Positions 34,473 to 44,222 of a stretch of 64,000 bases of DNA are shown here, piece by piece (position 1 is the stretch's first letter; each line of letters starts with the position of its first letter). The notes under the pieces were generated by a model that had not been told where the DNA came from, ran no database searches, and worked only from the letters and a program-made list of their open reading frames with translations. The position numbers and the translations under genes are program-made. The stretch is taken from assembly GCF_042678405.1 (NCBI RefSeq), contig NZ_JBHTLI010000001.1, forward strand, positions 310,001 through 374,000. The letters are read 5' to 3'. The stretch comes from Salegentibacter_A chungangensis. GTDB taxonomy: Bacteria > Bacteroidota > Bacteroidia > Flavobacteriales > Flavobacteriaceae.

Positions 34473-37400
34473 TTAATGTTTTTTAATAAACAACTTTGTA
34501 GTGATATCATCAAAGGTAATTTCAGTACCCTCATCTACCACTTCTGCAAATTCGAGAGTCGCAGTTAAAGTTTCGTTCTTAATATAGGTTATATTTTCAT
34601 TAACGGCATCCTCGACAATACCGTCGTTTTGTAGGGTCACATCTATGGTGTCAGTCACTTCAAAGCCTGAATCCTTTCGCATGTTCTGGATCCTGTTCAC
34701 CAGTTCCCTGGCGATTCCCTCCTTTTTCAATTCGGGAGAAATGCTGACATCTAAAGCTACGGTCAGGTTGCCACTGGATGCAACTAACCATCCTTCAATA
34801 TCTTGCGAAGAAATCTCCACTTCTTCGGCGGCCAAAGTAATCATTTTTTCGTTAACCTCAACCTCTATTTTTCCTTCTCGCTCTATTTGAGCTATCTCTT
34901 CAGGACCAAATTCATTTACCTTATTGACAATCAGCTTCATATCCTTTCCAAAGCGTGGTCCTAACACCCTGAAATTAGGTTTTATCTGCTTCACAAGCAT
35001 TCCGGAAGCGTCATCTATCAACTCCAGTTCCTTAACATTCACCTCCGACTTTATAAGCTCCTGAACGGCAAGGATCTCCTCGCGCTGTTGTTCATCAAGC
35101 ACCGGAATCATTACTCTTTGAAGCGGTTGTCTTACTTTTATCATTTCCTTCTTCCGCAGGGAAAGTACCAGGGACGAAATCGTCTGGGCTTTTTCCATCT
35201 TGCGCTCCAGGGACTTATCAACAAATTTATCATCAAACTTAGGGAAATCGGCCACGTGTACCGATTCAAAATTCTCTTTCCCTGTGGTTGAATTCAGGTC
35301 TCTGTAAAGGCTGTCCATAAAGAAAGGCGCAACCGGCGCACCAAGTTTCGCAACAGTTTCAAGACAAGTGTAAAGGGTTTGATAAGCAGAGATCTTATCC
35401 TGCTCATAATCGCCTTTCCAGAAACGTCTTCTGCTTAGGCGTACAAACCAGTTACTTAAATTCTCCTGTACAAACTCAGAGATCGCCCTTGTAGCCCTTG
35501 TAGGCTCATAATCGGCATAAAATTTATCTACCTTCTCTATCAGGGTATGTAATTCTGAAAGTATCCAGCGATCTATCTCAGGACGTTCGTTTAGCGGAAC
35601 ATCTTCTTCCTTATACGTGAAACTGTCGATATTAGCATATAAGGTAAAGAAAGAATAGGTGTTATACAAGGTGCCGAAGAATTTACGGCGCACTTCTCCT
35701 ATCCCTTCAAGATCGAATTTCAGGTTGTCCCAGGGGTTCGCATTAGAGATCATATACCACCTGGTCGCATCGGGACCAAAAGCGGCAAGCGTCTCAAATG
35801 GGTCTACCGCATTCCCAAGTCTCTTGGACATCTTCTGCCCGTTCTTATCCAGAACAAGCCCGTTGGAAACCACATTCTTATAGGCCACATCATCAAAGAT
35901 CATCGTGGCTATCGCGTGAAGGGTATAGAACCAACCTCTGGTCTGGTCTACTCCTTCAGCAATGAAATCGGCCTTTCTCTGGCCTCCTTCAACTTTTTCT
36001 TTATTCTCGAACGGATAATGCCACTGGGCATAAGGCATAGATCCTGAATCGAACCAAACGTCTATCAGGTCGGCCTCACGCTTCATCTGCTTTCCTGAAT
36101 CGGAAACAAGGGTGATGCCGTCTACCACGTTCTTATGAAGGTCTACCTGCTCGTAGTTCTCTTCACTCATATTCCCGGGCTCGAAGCTTTCGAAAATATC
36201 CTTATCCATAAACCCGGCCTCAACAGCCTTCGCCATTTCCTCCTTCAGTTCTGCAACAGAACCTATCATCTTTTCCTCTTTTCCGTCTTCGGTTCTCCAT
36301 ATAGGCAATGGGATACCCCAGTAACGGCTTCGGCTAAGATTCCAGTCGTTGGCATTGGCTAACCAGTTCCCGAATCTACCTTCCCCGGTAGACTTCGGCT
36401 TCCAGTTAATACCCTTATTCAACTCATACATCCTGTCTTTGAATTCGGTCACCTTAATGAACCAGGAATCCAACGGATAGTATAAGATAGGCTTATCTGT
36501 TCTCCAGCAGTTTGGATAGGTGTGGACGTACTTTTCTACTTTAAAAGCACGGTTCTCTTCTTTTAGTTTAATAGCAAGCTCAACATCTACCGATTTTTCG
36601 GGCACCTCGCCTTCATCATAATATTCGTTCTTCACATACTTCCCGGCGTGCTCCCCCATTTCAGGCCTGAATCTACCCTGAAGATCAACAAGCGGAACAA
36701 GGTTTCCGTTCTCATCTTTAACCAGCATTGGCGGAACTTCAGGCTTTGCCTGTTTGGCCACCAAGGCATCGTCTGCACCAAAAGTAGGTGCGGTATGCAC
36801 AATTCCGGTTCCGTCTTCGGTAGTAACAAAATCTCCGGAGATCACCCTGAATGCATTTTCCGGATGCTCATATGGTTTTGCATATGGCAGTAATTGCTCA
36901 TATTCTATCCCCACAAGCTCTTTTCCTAAAACACTTTCACCAATCAGGTAAGGGATCTTTTTATCTCCTTCTTTATAAGACTGAAGCTCTTGCTCGGTCT
37001 CTACCTGCCTGAATTTTTTATCAAATTGTGCTTTTGCCAATTCCTTCGCAACCAAAATCGTGATTGATTTGAAGGTGTATTGGTTATAAGTCTTAACTGT
37101 TACGTATTCAATCTTTGGTCCAACCGTTAATGCCGTATTGGATGGCAAGGTCCACGGCGTGGTGGTCCAGGCGATAAGAAAGAGATGACCTGCTTCCTGT
37201 TTCAGGGATGCCGGTAAAGTTTCATCCTTTGCCTTGAACATTGCGGTTACTGTGGTATCGGTCACATCCTGGTAAGTTCCCGGCTGGTTAAGTTCGTGAG
37301 AACTGAGGCCGGTCCCCGCCTTAGGGGAATATGGCTGAATGGTATAACCTTTATAAATAAGACCTTTCTTATAAATCTCAGAAAGCAGCCACCAGACCGT

Positions 37401-37877
37401 TTCCATATATTTAGATTTGTAGGTGATATAAGGATGGTCCATATCTACCCAATACCCCATCTTTTCGGTAAGGTCGTTCCAGACATCGGTATAGCGCATT
37501 ACCGCATTTTTACAGGCATCGTTATATTTCTCAACGCTGATCTTGGTGCCGATATCCTCTTTAGTAATTCCCAGCTCCTTTTCCACCCCAAGTTCCACAG
37601 GCAGGCCGTGAGTATCCCAGCCCGCTTTACGCTTAACCTGATATCCCTTTTGGGTCTTGTATCGACAAAAAATATCCTTAATAGCTCTTGCCATCACGTG
37701 GTGAATTCCCGGCAATCCGTTTGCGGATGGCGGGCCCTCAAAAAAAACGTACGGCTCTTTTCCTTCCCTGGTGCTGATACTTTTTTCAAAAATATCGTGC
37801 TCTTTCCACCAGGATAAGGTCTCTTCTGCTACTTTTGGTAAGTCAAGTCCTTTATATTCAGGGAACTTTTTACTCAT
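34473..37877 (-). CDS. ileS: Isoleucyl-tRNA synthetase
   Basis: A 1134-residue class I synthetase charging tRNA-Ile. The HIGH-equivalent GIHH (57-60, in GPPSANGLPGIHH) and KMSKR (682-686) are present; the editing domain lies between, with TTPWTLPSNTALTVGP and GTGIVHTAPTFGADD. The anticodon-binding domain and a long C-terminal tail without an evident Cys4 zinc finger suggest the eukaryote-like (type 2) form, a class often less sensitive to mupirocin; that subtype call is from memory of family features. It has a convincing full-length frame and a DksA-like gene right behind it. Confidence 0.97.
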   Translation of the reverse strand: MSKKFPEYKGLDLPKVAEETLSWWKEHDIFEKSISTREGKEPYVFFEGPPSANGLPGIHHVMARAIKDIFCRYKTQKGYQVKRKAGWDTHGLPVELGVEKELGITKEDIGTKISVEKYNDACKNAVMRYTDVWNDLTEKMGYWVDMDHPYITYKSKYMETVWWLLSEIYKKGLIYKGYTIQPYSPKAGTGLSSHELNQPGTYQDVTDTTVTAMFKAKDETLPASLKQEAGHLFLIAWTTTPWTLPSNTALTVGPKIEYVTVKTYNQYTFKSITILVAKELAKAQFDKKFRQVETEQELQSYKEGDKKIPYLIGESVLGKELVGIEYEQLLPYAKPYEHPENAFRVISGDFVTTEDGTGIVHTAPTFGADDALVAKQAKPEVPPMLVKDENGNLVPLVDLQGRFRPEMGEHAGKYVKNEYYDEGEVPEKSVDVELAIKLKEENRAFKVEKYVHTYPNCWRTDKPILYYPLDSWFIKVTEFKDRMYELNKGINWKPKSTGEGRFGNWLANANDWNLSRSRYWGIPLPIWRTEDGKEEKMIGSVAELKEEMAKAVEAGFMDKDIFESFEPGNMSEENYEQVDLHKNVVDGITLVSDSGKQMKREADLIDVWFDSGSMPYAQWHYPFENKEKVEGGQRKADFIAEGVDQTRGWFYTLHAIATMIFDDVAYKNVVSNGLVLDKNGQKMSKRLGNAVDPFETLAAFGPDATRWYMISNANPWDNLKFDLEGIGEVRRKFFGTLYNTYSFFTLYANIDSFTYKEEDVPLNERPEIDRWILSELHTLIEKVDKFYADYEPTRATRAISEFVQENLSNWFVRLSRRRFWKGDYEQDKISAYQTLYTCLETVAKLGAPVAPFFMDSLYRDLNSTTGKENFESVHVADFPKFDDKFVDKSLERKMEKAQTISSLVLSLRKKEMIKVRQPLQRVMIPVLDEQQREEILAVQELIKSEVNVKELELIDDASGMLVKQIKPNFRVLGPRFGKDMKLIVNKVNEFGPEEIAQIEREGKIEVEVNEKMITLAAEEVEISSQDIEGWLVASSGNLTVALDVSISPELKKEGIARELVNRIQNMRKDSGFEVTDTIDVTLQNDGIVEDAVNENITYIKNETLTATLEFAEVVDEGTEITFDDITTKLFIKKH

Positions 37878-38080
37878 TTTGTCGAAATTTCTAATGATGT
37901 GCGAAATTAATGAATTTTAATAAAAAAGAGGTCCCAAGAAAAAGAAAATACCAAAGGGCCTGAGACTTAACTTTTAATTAAATACCAGGCCAATGGGGTA
38001 AATTTGAGATAATAAAGACTTAAACTTTATAATGAAGATAATCTGAAGCTATGAATCCCGAAACGCAGCAGGTTTCAGCA

Positions 38081-40483
38081 TTAAAAATCATAGCTAAGGG
38101 AAAGGATAAAATTCCTTCCTGCAGCAGCGATCCCCGATGAATAGGTTCTGTAGCGCTGGTCGGTGATGTTCTCCAGTACCAGGCCCGCCTTCCAGGACTC
38201 ACTAATTTCATAGCGCCCGCTTAGATTAAGCGTATACCAGGATGGGGAATATGGGTTTCCCGCGGCATTAGTAGCATACAGGTAAGCTTTTCCCCTTTCG
38301 GAAGGCGCCAGATCCCGGTAGGAGATCTCCCCGTTGTATTCCGCAAAAAGATTCAGTTTTAAGCGTTTTTTGTGCCAGGTAAGTTGTGTGTTTCCAAATA
38401 ATGGTGCCGCGTGGCGCAGTGGTGCCGTAGAGCCATTATCCTGTTCTTCTTCTCCCTGGGTATAACTCAAAACCGAAGAAAACCTCAGTGCGACCGAAAT
38501 ATCGATCTCGGTCATTGCTTCAAAACCATAAACATAGGCGCTGGAGGCATTCTGAATAGCCTGAACCCTGCTGGGCTCACCCTGGTATTCAATCTCCGTT
38601 TCCCCGTCGAGGCTGAAATCCCTTCTCACCATTGCATCATTAAGGTGAGTGAAGAAACCGGTCATTCCAAAACGAATATTCTCCGCCGGGGTCCAATCCA
38701 TCCCGATTTCACCGTTATAGGCATATTCGGGTTTCAGATCTGGGTTAGGAACCACCACCGATCCCGGTTCAGAATCAAAGATCTTCCCTATATCGTCTAT
38801 ATTGGGAGCCCTGAAGGCAGTAGAAAGGTTCAGTCTCCACCCGAAATGACCACTTGGGTGCCAGTGAACACCTGCACTCCCGGTAAGCGCTCCTGTATTA
38901 ATATCGGCATTATCAAAAGGAAATTCATAAAAAGATTGATCAAAATCAGCCTTTAGCATTACCTGATTATACCTTAATCCTGACTGAAAAGACAGATCCT
39001 CATTAACCTGTAACTGATAAGTGGTATAGGCGGCCAGCGATTGCCAGGTAGAACCGTCGGGGTAACGCGAGGCATTTGGCCCGGTTTCTCCGCTAAGAAT
39101 GTTTTCAGTCGATCCAACCGATCCAACTTTATTCAGCACATATTCTGCTCCGTAGAATAATTTGCTGTTCTCAAAGGTCTTTTCAAAATCGAGGTTTCCG
39201 GACCAGGCATCAACATTTTCTTTGGTGTTAAAAAGAATCTCTTCGCCAAAATCGCGATCGTGTCTGCTTTCCTCAAAAAACTGATAGGCCGCTGTAAACT
39301 GGGCTTTATCATATATCTGCCCTCTCCCCTTCTTATTGATCTTGAAATTTCCCAGGAACCAGTTCTGAGGGCCATAATACCATTCACCGGAGCGCAATTG
39401 CCCGTCGCGTTTCCTGTAAAGCCTGTCGAAACGAGGATAATCTGAAGTAGTAGAATAGATCAAACCAAGACTGAAATTCCAGTTTTCGGTTGGCATATAT
39501 TTTATCTTCTCCAGTAAATTCAACTGTTTGTAGCCTGTTGGTTTCTGAACTTCAGGATCGTGGTTCTTCAGGATCACATCCTGCCCGTTTTGTCTGGCGG
39601 CATATTCTTCTCTAAGATATTCGCCGGGTCCGTAAGATCCCATTTTCATATCCCCAAAATCTGAATAGGTGACCGAGGTCAAAAATGCCCAGTTTTCCCT
39701 GCCAATATTGAAATCGGTGTGAAAAGTCTTTTCATCATTGGCCGTGGCATACCGGGAATAGGCATTTCCCGAGAATGAGGTTTTTCGCCCAAAAGAGAAC
39801 TTCGGCTTTAAGGTATAAAAGTTCATCACCCCGCCCACGGCATCACTTCCGTAAACCACGGAACCCGGCCCAAGTATAACTTCAGTCTTTTGTATCGCCA
39901 GCGGATCTATGGAGATCACATTTTGCAAATTCCCGCTCCTGAAGATCGCCGTATTCATTCTTACGCCATCTACCGTAATCAGCAAACGATTGGTCGCAAA
40001 ACCTCTTATCATAGGGCTTCCCCCGCCCAGCTGACTTTTCTGAACGAACACCTGCCCCGTGCTTTCCAAAAGGTCTGCTGAAGTTTGTGGCGCGGCAAGT
40101 TGTATATCACTCGGGCCAATACTCAGGATCTTTTGAGGCACTTCATCCTTTTCGAGTTCAAATTTAGCAACCGAAAGAATCACTTCATCCAGTTTATTTT
40201 CATCAGACTCCACAAAGACAAGGCCTTTATTTTTCAGGATCTCCTTTTTTGTGATTATAAGTTCGTGATGGGAAATATGCTGAAAGTAGATCTTTTCGGA
40301 AACTTTAAAACCTGAAATATCAGCTTTGCCGAAAATATCAGTAAGTAACGTCCTGGTCTTTTCCTTGTTTAAGATAACAACTCCTGAAACAGGCTCCCCG
40401 GAATCCTTATCGAGAACGGTAATTTCCTGAGCCTGCAAACCGAGGCCGAGGATCAAAAAAACGAGTGCGGTTAAAATTCGCAT
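38081..40483 (-). CDS. Haem/haemoglobin-type TonB-dependent receptor
   Basis: An 800-residue receptor with a signal peptide (to LQAQ) and a carboxypeptidase-regulatory-like domain (about 20-95). Its plug resembles the haem/haemoglobin receptor class (GGGSPMIRGFATNRLLITVDGVRMN and RSGNLQNVISIDP). In the barrel the FRAPN and PNPDL blocks match the FRAP/NPNL boxes of haem receptors. The barrel ends in FILSLSYDF. Haem uptake is therefore likely, although relatives take other ligands. Its ATG directly abuts the recO stop, so it is probably transcribed with recO; iron control of such an operon would have to act on the recO promoter or an internal one. Confidence 0.85.
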   Translation of the reverse strand: MRILTALVFLILGLGLQAQEITVLDKDSGEPVSGVVILNKEKTRTLLTDIFGKADISGFKVSEKIYFQHISHHELIITKKEILKNKGLVFVESDENKLDEVILSVAKFELEKDEVPQKILSIGPSDIQLAAPQTSADLLESTGQVFVQKSQLGGGSPMIRGFATNRLLITVDGVRMNTAIFRSGNLQNVISIDPLAIQKTEVILGPGSVVYGSDAVGGVMNFYTLKPKFSFGRKTSFSGNAYSRYATANDEKTFHTDFNIGRENWAFLTSVTYSDFGDMKMGSYGPGEYLREEYAARQNGQDVILKNHDPEVQKPTGYKQLNLLEKIKYMPTENWNFSLGLIYSTTSDYPRFDRLYRKRDGQLRSGEWYYGPQNWFLGNFKINKKGRGQIYDKAQFTAAYQFFEESRHDRDFGEEILFNTKENVDAWSGNLDFEKTFENSKLFYGAEYVLNKVGSVGSTENILSGETGPNASRYPDGSTWQSLAAYTTYQLQVNEDLSFQSGLRYNQVMLKADFDQSFYEFPFDNADINTGALTGSAGVHWHPSGHFGWRLNLSTAFRAPNIDDIGKIFDSEPGSVVVPNPDLKPEYAYNGEIGMDWTPAENIRFGMTGFFTHLNDAMVRRDFSLDGETEIEYQGEPSRVQAIQNASSAYVYGFEAMTEIDISVALRFSSVLSYTQGEEEQDNGSTAPLRHAAPLFGNTQLTWHKKRLKLNLFAEYNGEISYRDLAPSERGKAYLYATNAAGNPYSPSWYTLNLSGRYEISESWKAGLVLENITDQRYRTYSSGIAAAGRNFILSLSYDF

Positions 40484-41203
40484 TTAATTAAAAATTTCAT
40501 TCAAGACCGAAAGAGACTTAGGCTTCCTGAAGCCTTCAATATGCAGTTCATAATATAAGAGCAACATATTAAGGAAGTTCTTTCGGCTGGTTTGGTTTAA
40601 TTTAAGGTGCTGTACCTCTTCAATATCTGAAGTCATAATTCTTCTAAGGATCTCAAGATTGGCTCCTTCTACACAGTAATTATTGGTTTTTACGTTTTCA
40701 AATGTTCCTTCGAGAAGGTTAAAATAAGGCTGGTCCATCTCCGAATCGTCTGGTTGAAAACCAAGGTAGGCCGTTAGTTTCAGAAGAAAGAAAAGGTGAA
40801 AATTCGCCACCGACTCCATTTCATCCATTTTCTCAAAACTATGTTCAAGAAAAGCGTACAGCGCGGGATTTGATTCTTCTTCCTGAATGGAATTCTTCAG
40901 CATTTCGGCCAGAAACATTACCAGGCTGGATTTCACCACATTGGTATGCAAACTGGCATATGTATGAATCACCTTGGCCTCCTTAAGGTATTCCAGCGTT
41001 CCTTTGTCTTTATGACTGGCAATGATCTCCAGTTGGGTAAGCAGCTGGAACTGGGAAGCCTTGAACTTTCCTTTCCTGGATTTCAAGACCCCACGAAGCA
41101 TATAGGTTTTCAGCCCGCTTTCCAGGGTATAAGCCTTTACGATAAGATCGGCCTCCCCGTACTTAAGAGCACTTATAACTATAGCTTTGGTATTTACCAG
41201 CAT
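40484..41203 (-). CDS. recO: DNA repair protein RecO
   Basis: A 239-residue recombination mediator that loads RecA with RecR. The N-terminal OB fold (NTKAIVISALKYGEADLIVKAYT) and helical C-terminal domain (VANFHLFFLLKLTAYLGFQP) match Bacteroidota RecO. The C-terminal cysteine zinc motif of other RecO proteins is not apparent. The start is ATG at 41203 after a short spacer from the gdhA terminator. The haem-type TBDR follows with no gap. Confidence 0.92.
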   Translation of the reverse strand: MLVNTKAIVISALKYGEADLIVKAYTLESGLKTYMLRGVLKSRKGKFKASQFQLLTQLEIIASHKDKGTLEYLKEAKVIHTYASLHTNVVKSSLVMFLAEMLKNSIQEEESNPALYAFLEHSFEKMDEMESVANFHLFFLLKLTAYLGFQPDDSEMDQPYFNLLEGTFENVKTNNYCVEGANLEILRRIMTSDIEEVQHLKLNQTSRKNFLNMLLLYYELHIEGFRKPKSLSVLNEIFN

Positions 41204-41236
41204 CCTTAAGGCTTGATTGAAGTTTCGAAGATATTA

Positions 41237-41262
41237 AAAAAGCCGCTCATTGAGCGGCTTTC
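41237..41262 (-). terminator. Terminator of gdhA
   Basis: AGCCGCTCA/TGAGCGGCT (41241-41249, 41251-41259) is followed on the minus strand by TTTTTT, 24 bp after the gdhA stop. Confidence 0.85.
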
Positions 41263-41284
41263 GTTTTATATTAAAAGGTGTCGC

Positions 41285-42628
41285 TTATACCACACCCTGG
41301 GCTAACATCGCATCGGCAACTTTTACGAAGCCTGCAATATTCGCTCCTTTCACGTAATCTATATATCCGTCTTCTTCTTTCCCGAATTCAACACATTTAT
41401 GGTGAATATCGTTCATTATCTCGTGAAGTTTTTTGTCTACTTCCTCTGAAGTCCAGCCATATCTCATAGAGTTCTGAGACATTTCAAGACCTGAAGTAGC
41501 AACACCTCCTGCATTTGAAGCTTTTCCGGGAGAGAAAAGGATCTTGGCATTCTGGAACACCTCAACGGCTTCAGGCGTACAAGGCATATTAGCACCCTCT
41601 CCAACACAAATACACCCGTTCTTTATCAATGTCTTCGCATCGTTCTCATGCAATTCGTTCTGAGTAGCACAAGGAAGGGCGATATCACACTTGATCTCCC
41701 AGGGAGTCTTTCCTTCAAAATATTTTGCGGAAGGATATTCCGAAACGTATTCGCTTATTCTGCCACGCTTCACATTCTTAAGATCCATTACAAACTTAAG
41801 TTTTGCCTCATCAATTCCGTTTTCGTCATAAATATAACCTCCGGAATCAGACATAGTCACTACTTTAGCTCCAAGCTGAATTGATTTTTCAGCAGCAAAT
41901 TGTGCAACGTTTCCTGAGCCTGAGATCACAACGGTTTTCCCCTCCATACTCTCATCTCTGGTACGAAGCATATTTTGGGCAAAATATACATTCCCGTAAC
42001 CTGTAGCTTCAGGACGTATAAGAGAACCTCCGTAAGAAAGTCCCTTTCCGGTAAGGATCCCGGTAAATTCATTCTGAAGTCTCTTGTATTGGCCAAAAAG
42101 ATATCCTATCTCTCTTCCTCCAACTCCAATATCACCCGCAGGAACATCGGTATCTGCACCAATATGACGTTGCAATTCGGTCATAAAGCTCTGGCAGAAT
42201 TTCATCACTTCATTATCAGACTTTCCTTTTGGATCGAAATCTGAACCTCCTTTACCACCACCCATAGGCAATGTGGTAAGGCTGTTCTTGAACACCTGCT
42301 CAAAAGCCAGGAACTTCAGGATACTAAGGTTTACAGAGGGGTGAAAACGCAACCCGCCTTTATACGGGCCGATAGCTGAATTCATCTGGATCCTGAATCC
42401 ACGGTTCACCTGAATATTCCCCTCATCATCAAGCCACGGCACTCTGAACATGATCACACGCTCAGGCTCTACCATACGCTCCAAAAGCATCGCATTCTGA
42501 TACTTTTTGTTTTTCTCTATAAAAGGTATAATTGTTTCGGCAACCTCATGAACCGCTTGCATGAACTCCGGCTCATTTTGATTTCTTTTGGAAACTTTAT
42601 CCAGGAAATCTTGTACATTTTGTTCCAT
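41285..42628 (-). CDS. gdhA: NADP-dependent glutamate dehydrogenase
   Basis: A 447-residue hexameric enzyme reductively aminating 2-oxoglutarate to glutamate. Conserved blocks are visible: YKGGLRFHPSVNLSILKFLAFEQ, the catalytic-Lys segment PMGGGKGGSDFDPKGKSD, the PAGDIGVGGREIGYLFGQYK region, and the Rossmann motif SGSGNVAQFAAEK. The 447-residue length and sequence type fit the NADP-specific biosynthetic class; cofactor preference is inferred. It is divergent from the THC0290_0291-type gene, has its own TATATTTG box 50 nt upstream, and ends at a clear terminator. Confidence 0.95.
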   Translation of the reverse strand: MEQNVQDFLDKVSKRNQNEPEFMQAVHEVAETIIPFIEKNKKYQNAMLLERMVEPERVIMFRVPWLDDEGNIQVNRGFRIQMNSAIGPYKGGLRFHPSVNLSILKFLAFEQVFKNSLTTLPMGGGKGGSDFDPKGKSDNEVMKFCQSFMTELQRHIGADTDVPAGDIGVGGREIGYLFGQYKRLQNEFTGILTGKGLSYGGSLIRPEATGYGNVYFAQNMLRTRDESMEGKTVVISGSGNVAQFAAEKSIQLGAKVVTMSDSGGYIYDENGIDEAKLKFVMDLKNVKRGRISEYVSEYPSAKYFEGKTPWEIKCDIALPCATQNELHENDAKTLIKNGCICVGEGANMPCTPEAVEVFQNAKILFSPGKASNAGGVATSGLEMSQNSMRYGWTSEEVDKKLHEIMNDIHHKCVEFGKEEDGYIDYVKGANIAGFVKVADAMLAQGVV

Positions 42629-42678
42629 AGTGTATACTGATAATAAATTTTTGTAAAAAACAACGCATTTTTGCAGTA

Positions 42679-42686
42679 CAAATATA
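42679..42686 (-). promoter_or_regulatory. Candidate TAnnTTTG promoter of gdhA
   Basis: TATATTTG on the minus strand, giving a leader of about 45 nt; no TTG partner at standard spacing. Confidence 0.45.
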
Positions 42687-42802
42687 TGGGTTATATAAAA
42701 AATAGCGTTTAATTTTTATCATTTGATATAAAATTAACGAATTAAATTTCCGACATTCTGCCAGAGGCCCTACCCAATGGATAAATGTTATCCCAGTTTT
42801 TA

Positions 42803-42810
42803 TATATTTG
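42803..42810 (+). promoter_or_regulatory. Candidate TAnnTTTG promoter
   Basis: TATATTTG lies 24 nt upstream of the ATG at 42835; it makes the alternative TTG start at 42808 impossible if used. Confidence 0.5.
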
Positions 42811-42834
42811 TTTAACTTGAATTCCCGGGGCCGC

Positions 42835-43611
42835 ATGATTAATACCAAGACATTCTTTACGGTATTGTGTTTTTTTGTTTTCTTAAGCAAAACCGCAAAC
42901 GCACAATTAAGAGTATATAATGAGATAGGCATTTTAGCGGGTCCTGCAGCCTTTTTCACCGACTATGGAGAACGCTGGAACATACGCTCCAACCTTGATA
43001 ATGGAGGCTTTGGAGTCGGTATTGTGCATTATATGCATTTCGCTTATCGCAGGCATTGCAATATCTACCGGAAGAAAAATTACCTGGCCGACCATTTCAG
43101 AATAAGAAATGAGATAGATTATATGCGGTCTAACCTGGAGCACGTAGGCCCTGTGGCAATGAAAAAAACAAAAGGCGGAGAACAGCTTAGAGCGATGCAC
43201 GGGTATAGCGAAACCATAGAAATAGGAACTCATCTCGAGTATTACCCCTTCAGCATTTCAGATTTTACAAATTTCTCCTACTGGCTTGCACCTTATATCG
43301 GGCTGGGATTCCATTATGTGCGGTATTTCCCGGATGCCTATTCAGACCTGGGCTCCTTTAAGACTCCGGGGGTGCTATTCCCCACCTTTGAGGATGGCTT
43401 AAACCTGGAAGACGGGCATACTACCGCTATTGCGGGAAATCTTGGCCTGCGCTACCATATCGCGCCCCGGCACGATATACTGATGGAAGCCAGGTGGCAG
43501 TATTATGATACCGACTGGCTGGAAGGGCTTAATATTCAGGCGAAACAGAACCAGTACAACGATTTCATCTTCTGGTTCAACATTGGCTATGTTTACTATA
43601 TCAACCTTTAA
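42835..43611 (+). CDS. THC0290_0291-type outer-membrane protein
   Basis: A 258-residue protein with a signal peptide (FFTVLCFFVFLSKTANAQ). The mature part starts LRVYNEIGILAGPAAFFTDYGERW, which I recall from the Flavobacteriaceae family named after Tenacibaculum THC0290_0291. Alternating aromatic strands and the terminal FWFNIGYVYYINL point to an eight-stranded-type outer-membrane barrel. The function is unknown. I start at the ATG at 42835 because the longer frame begins inside the promoter box. Its 3' end overlaps the convergent pncA gene by 11 bp. Confidence 0.7.
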   Translation: MINTKTFFTVLCFFVFLSKTANAQLRVYNEIGILAGPAAFFTDYGERWNIRSNLDNGGFGVGIVHYMHFAYRRHCNIYRKKNYLADHFRIRNEIDYMRSNLEHVGPVAMKKTKGGEQLRAMHGYSETIEIGTHLEYYPFSISDFTNFSYWLAPYIGLGFHYVRYFPDAYSDLGSFKTPGVLFPTFEDGLNLEDGHTTAIAGNLGLRYHIAPRHDILMEARWQYYDTDWLEGLNIQAKQNQYNDFIFWFNIGYVYYINL

Positions 43612-44218
43612 AATTTAAGTCTCCGGAGCTCAGGATCTTACCATTTCTTTTCAGAATATCCTTTCGGGCTTTCTCAAATTCGCTTTCATCCAGCGCCCTT
43701 GTTGCATCCTCTATCAAAGTAGCTGAAAAGCCTTCAGCCAAAGCATCTTTAATGGAAAAATAGACACAGAATTCGGCGGCAAGACCGCAAAAATAAAGTT
43801 CCGTAGCTCCCTTTTCCTTCAGATATCCGCTAAGCCCGGTGGACTTTAAATGTTCATTATCATAAAACCCGCTGTAACTGTCGATCTCGGGATTGGTCCC
43901 TTTTCTGAAGATAGCCTCTATCCTTGAGGTTTCAAGACCAGTATGAAATTCAGCTCCTTTTGTGTTCTGTACACAATGGTCCGGCCATAACACCTGATCT
44001 GTTTTCCCAAGCTTAATGCTTTCAAACTCCTTTTTACCGAGGTGACTGGATGCAAAACTGGCGTGGCCTTCCGGATGCCAGTCCTGGGTGGCGATCACTA
44101 ACTCAAAGTCCTGCTGAAGTTTATTGATCACCGGTACGATCTCATCGCCCTCAGGCACCGCCAGGGCTCCTCCGGGCATAAAGTCATTCTGTACATCTAT
44201 TAAAACTAATGCTTTCAT
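43601..44218 (-). CDS. pncA: Nicotinamidase
   Basis: A 205-residue isochorismatase-fold amidase converting nicotinamide to nicotinate and ammonia. The catalytic triad is visible: Asp8 in LIDVQNDFMPGG, Lys in FRKGTNPEID, and the nucleophile Cys in CGLAAEFCVYFS; the metal-binding DWHPEGH is present. I start at the ATG at 44218, which places the family N-terminus MKALVLIDVQ at residue 1 and leaves 4 nt to the pncB stop. It is the last gene of an NAD-salvage operon with pncB and a macro-domain gene. Confidence 0.95.
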   Translation of the reverse strand: MKALVLIDVQNDFMPGGALAVPEGDEIVPVINKLQQDFELVIATQDWHPEGHASFASSHLGKKEFESIKLGKTDQVLWPDHCVQNTKGAEFHTGLETSRIEAIFRKGTNPEIDSYSGFYDNEHLKSTGLSGYLKEKGATELYFCGLAAEFCVYFSIKDALAEGFSATLIEDATRALDESEFEKARKDILKRNGKILSSGDLNFKG

Positions 44219-44222
44219 CAAA

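Noticed and set aside
37878..38080. Candidate hairpin GGCCTG...CAGGCC between ileS and the haem-type TBDR
   Set aside because: Six-bp stem with a loop of more than 20 nt and no T run; too weak to call a terminator.
38020..38211. Small minus-strand frame overlapping the end of the haem-type TBDR
   Set aside because: It is an alternative frame of the barrel end and the spacer; no signal, promoter or domain.
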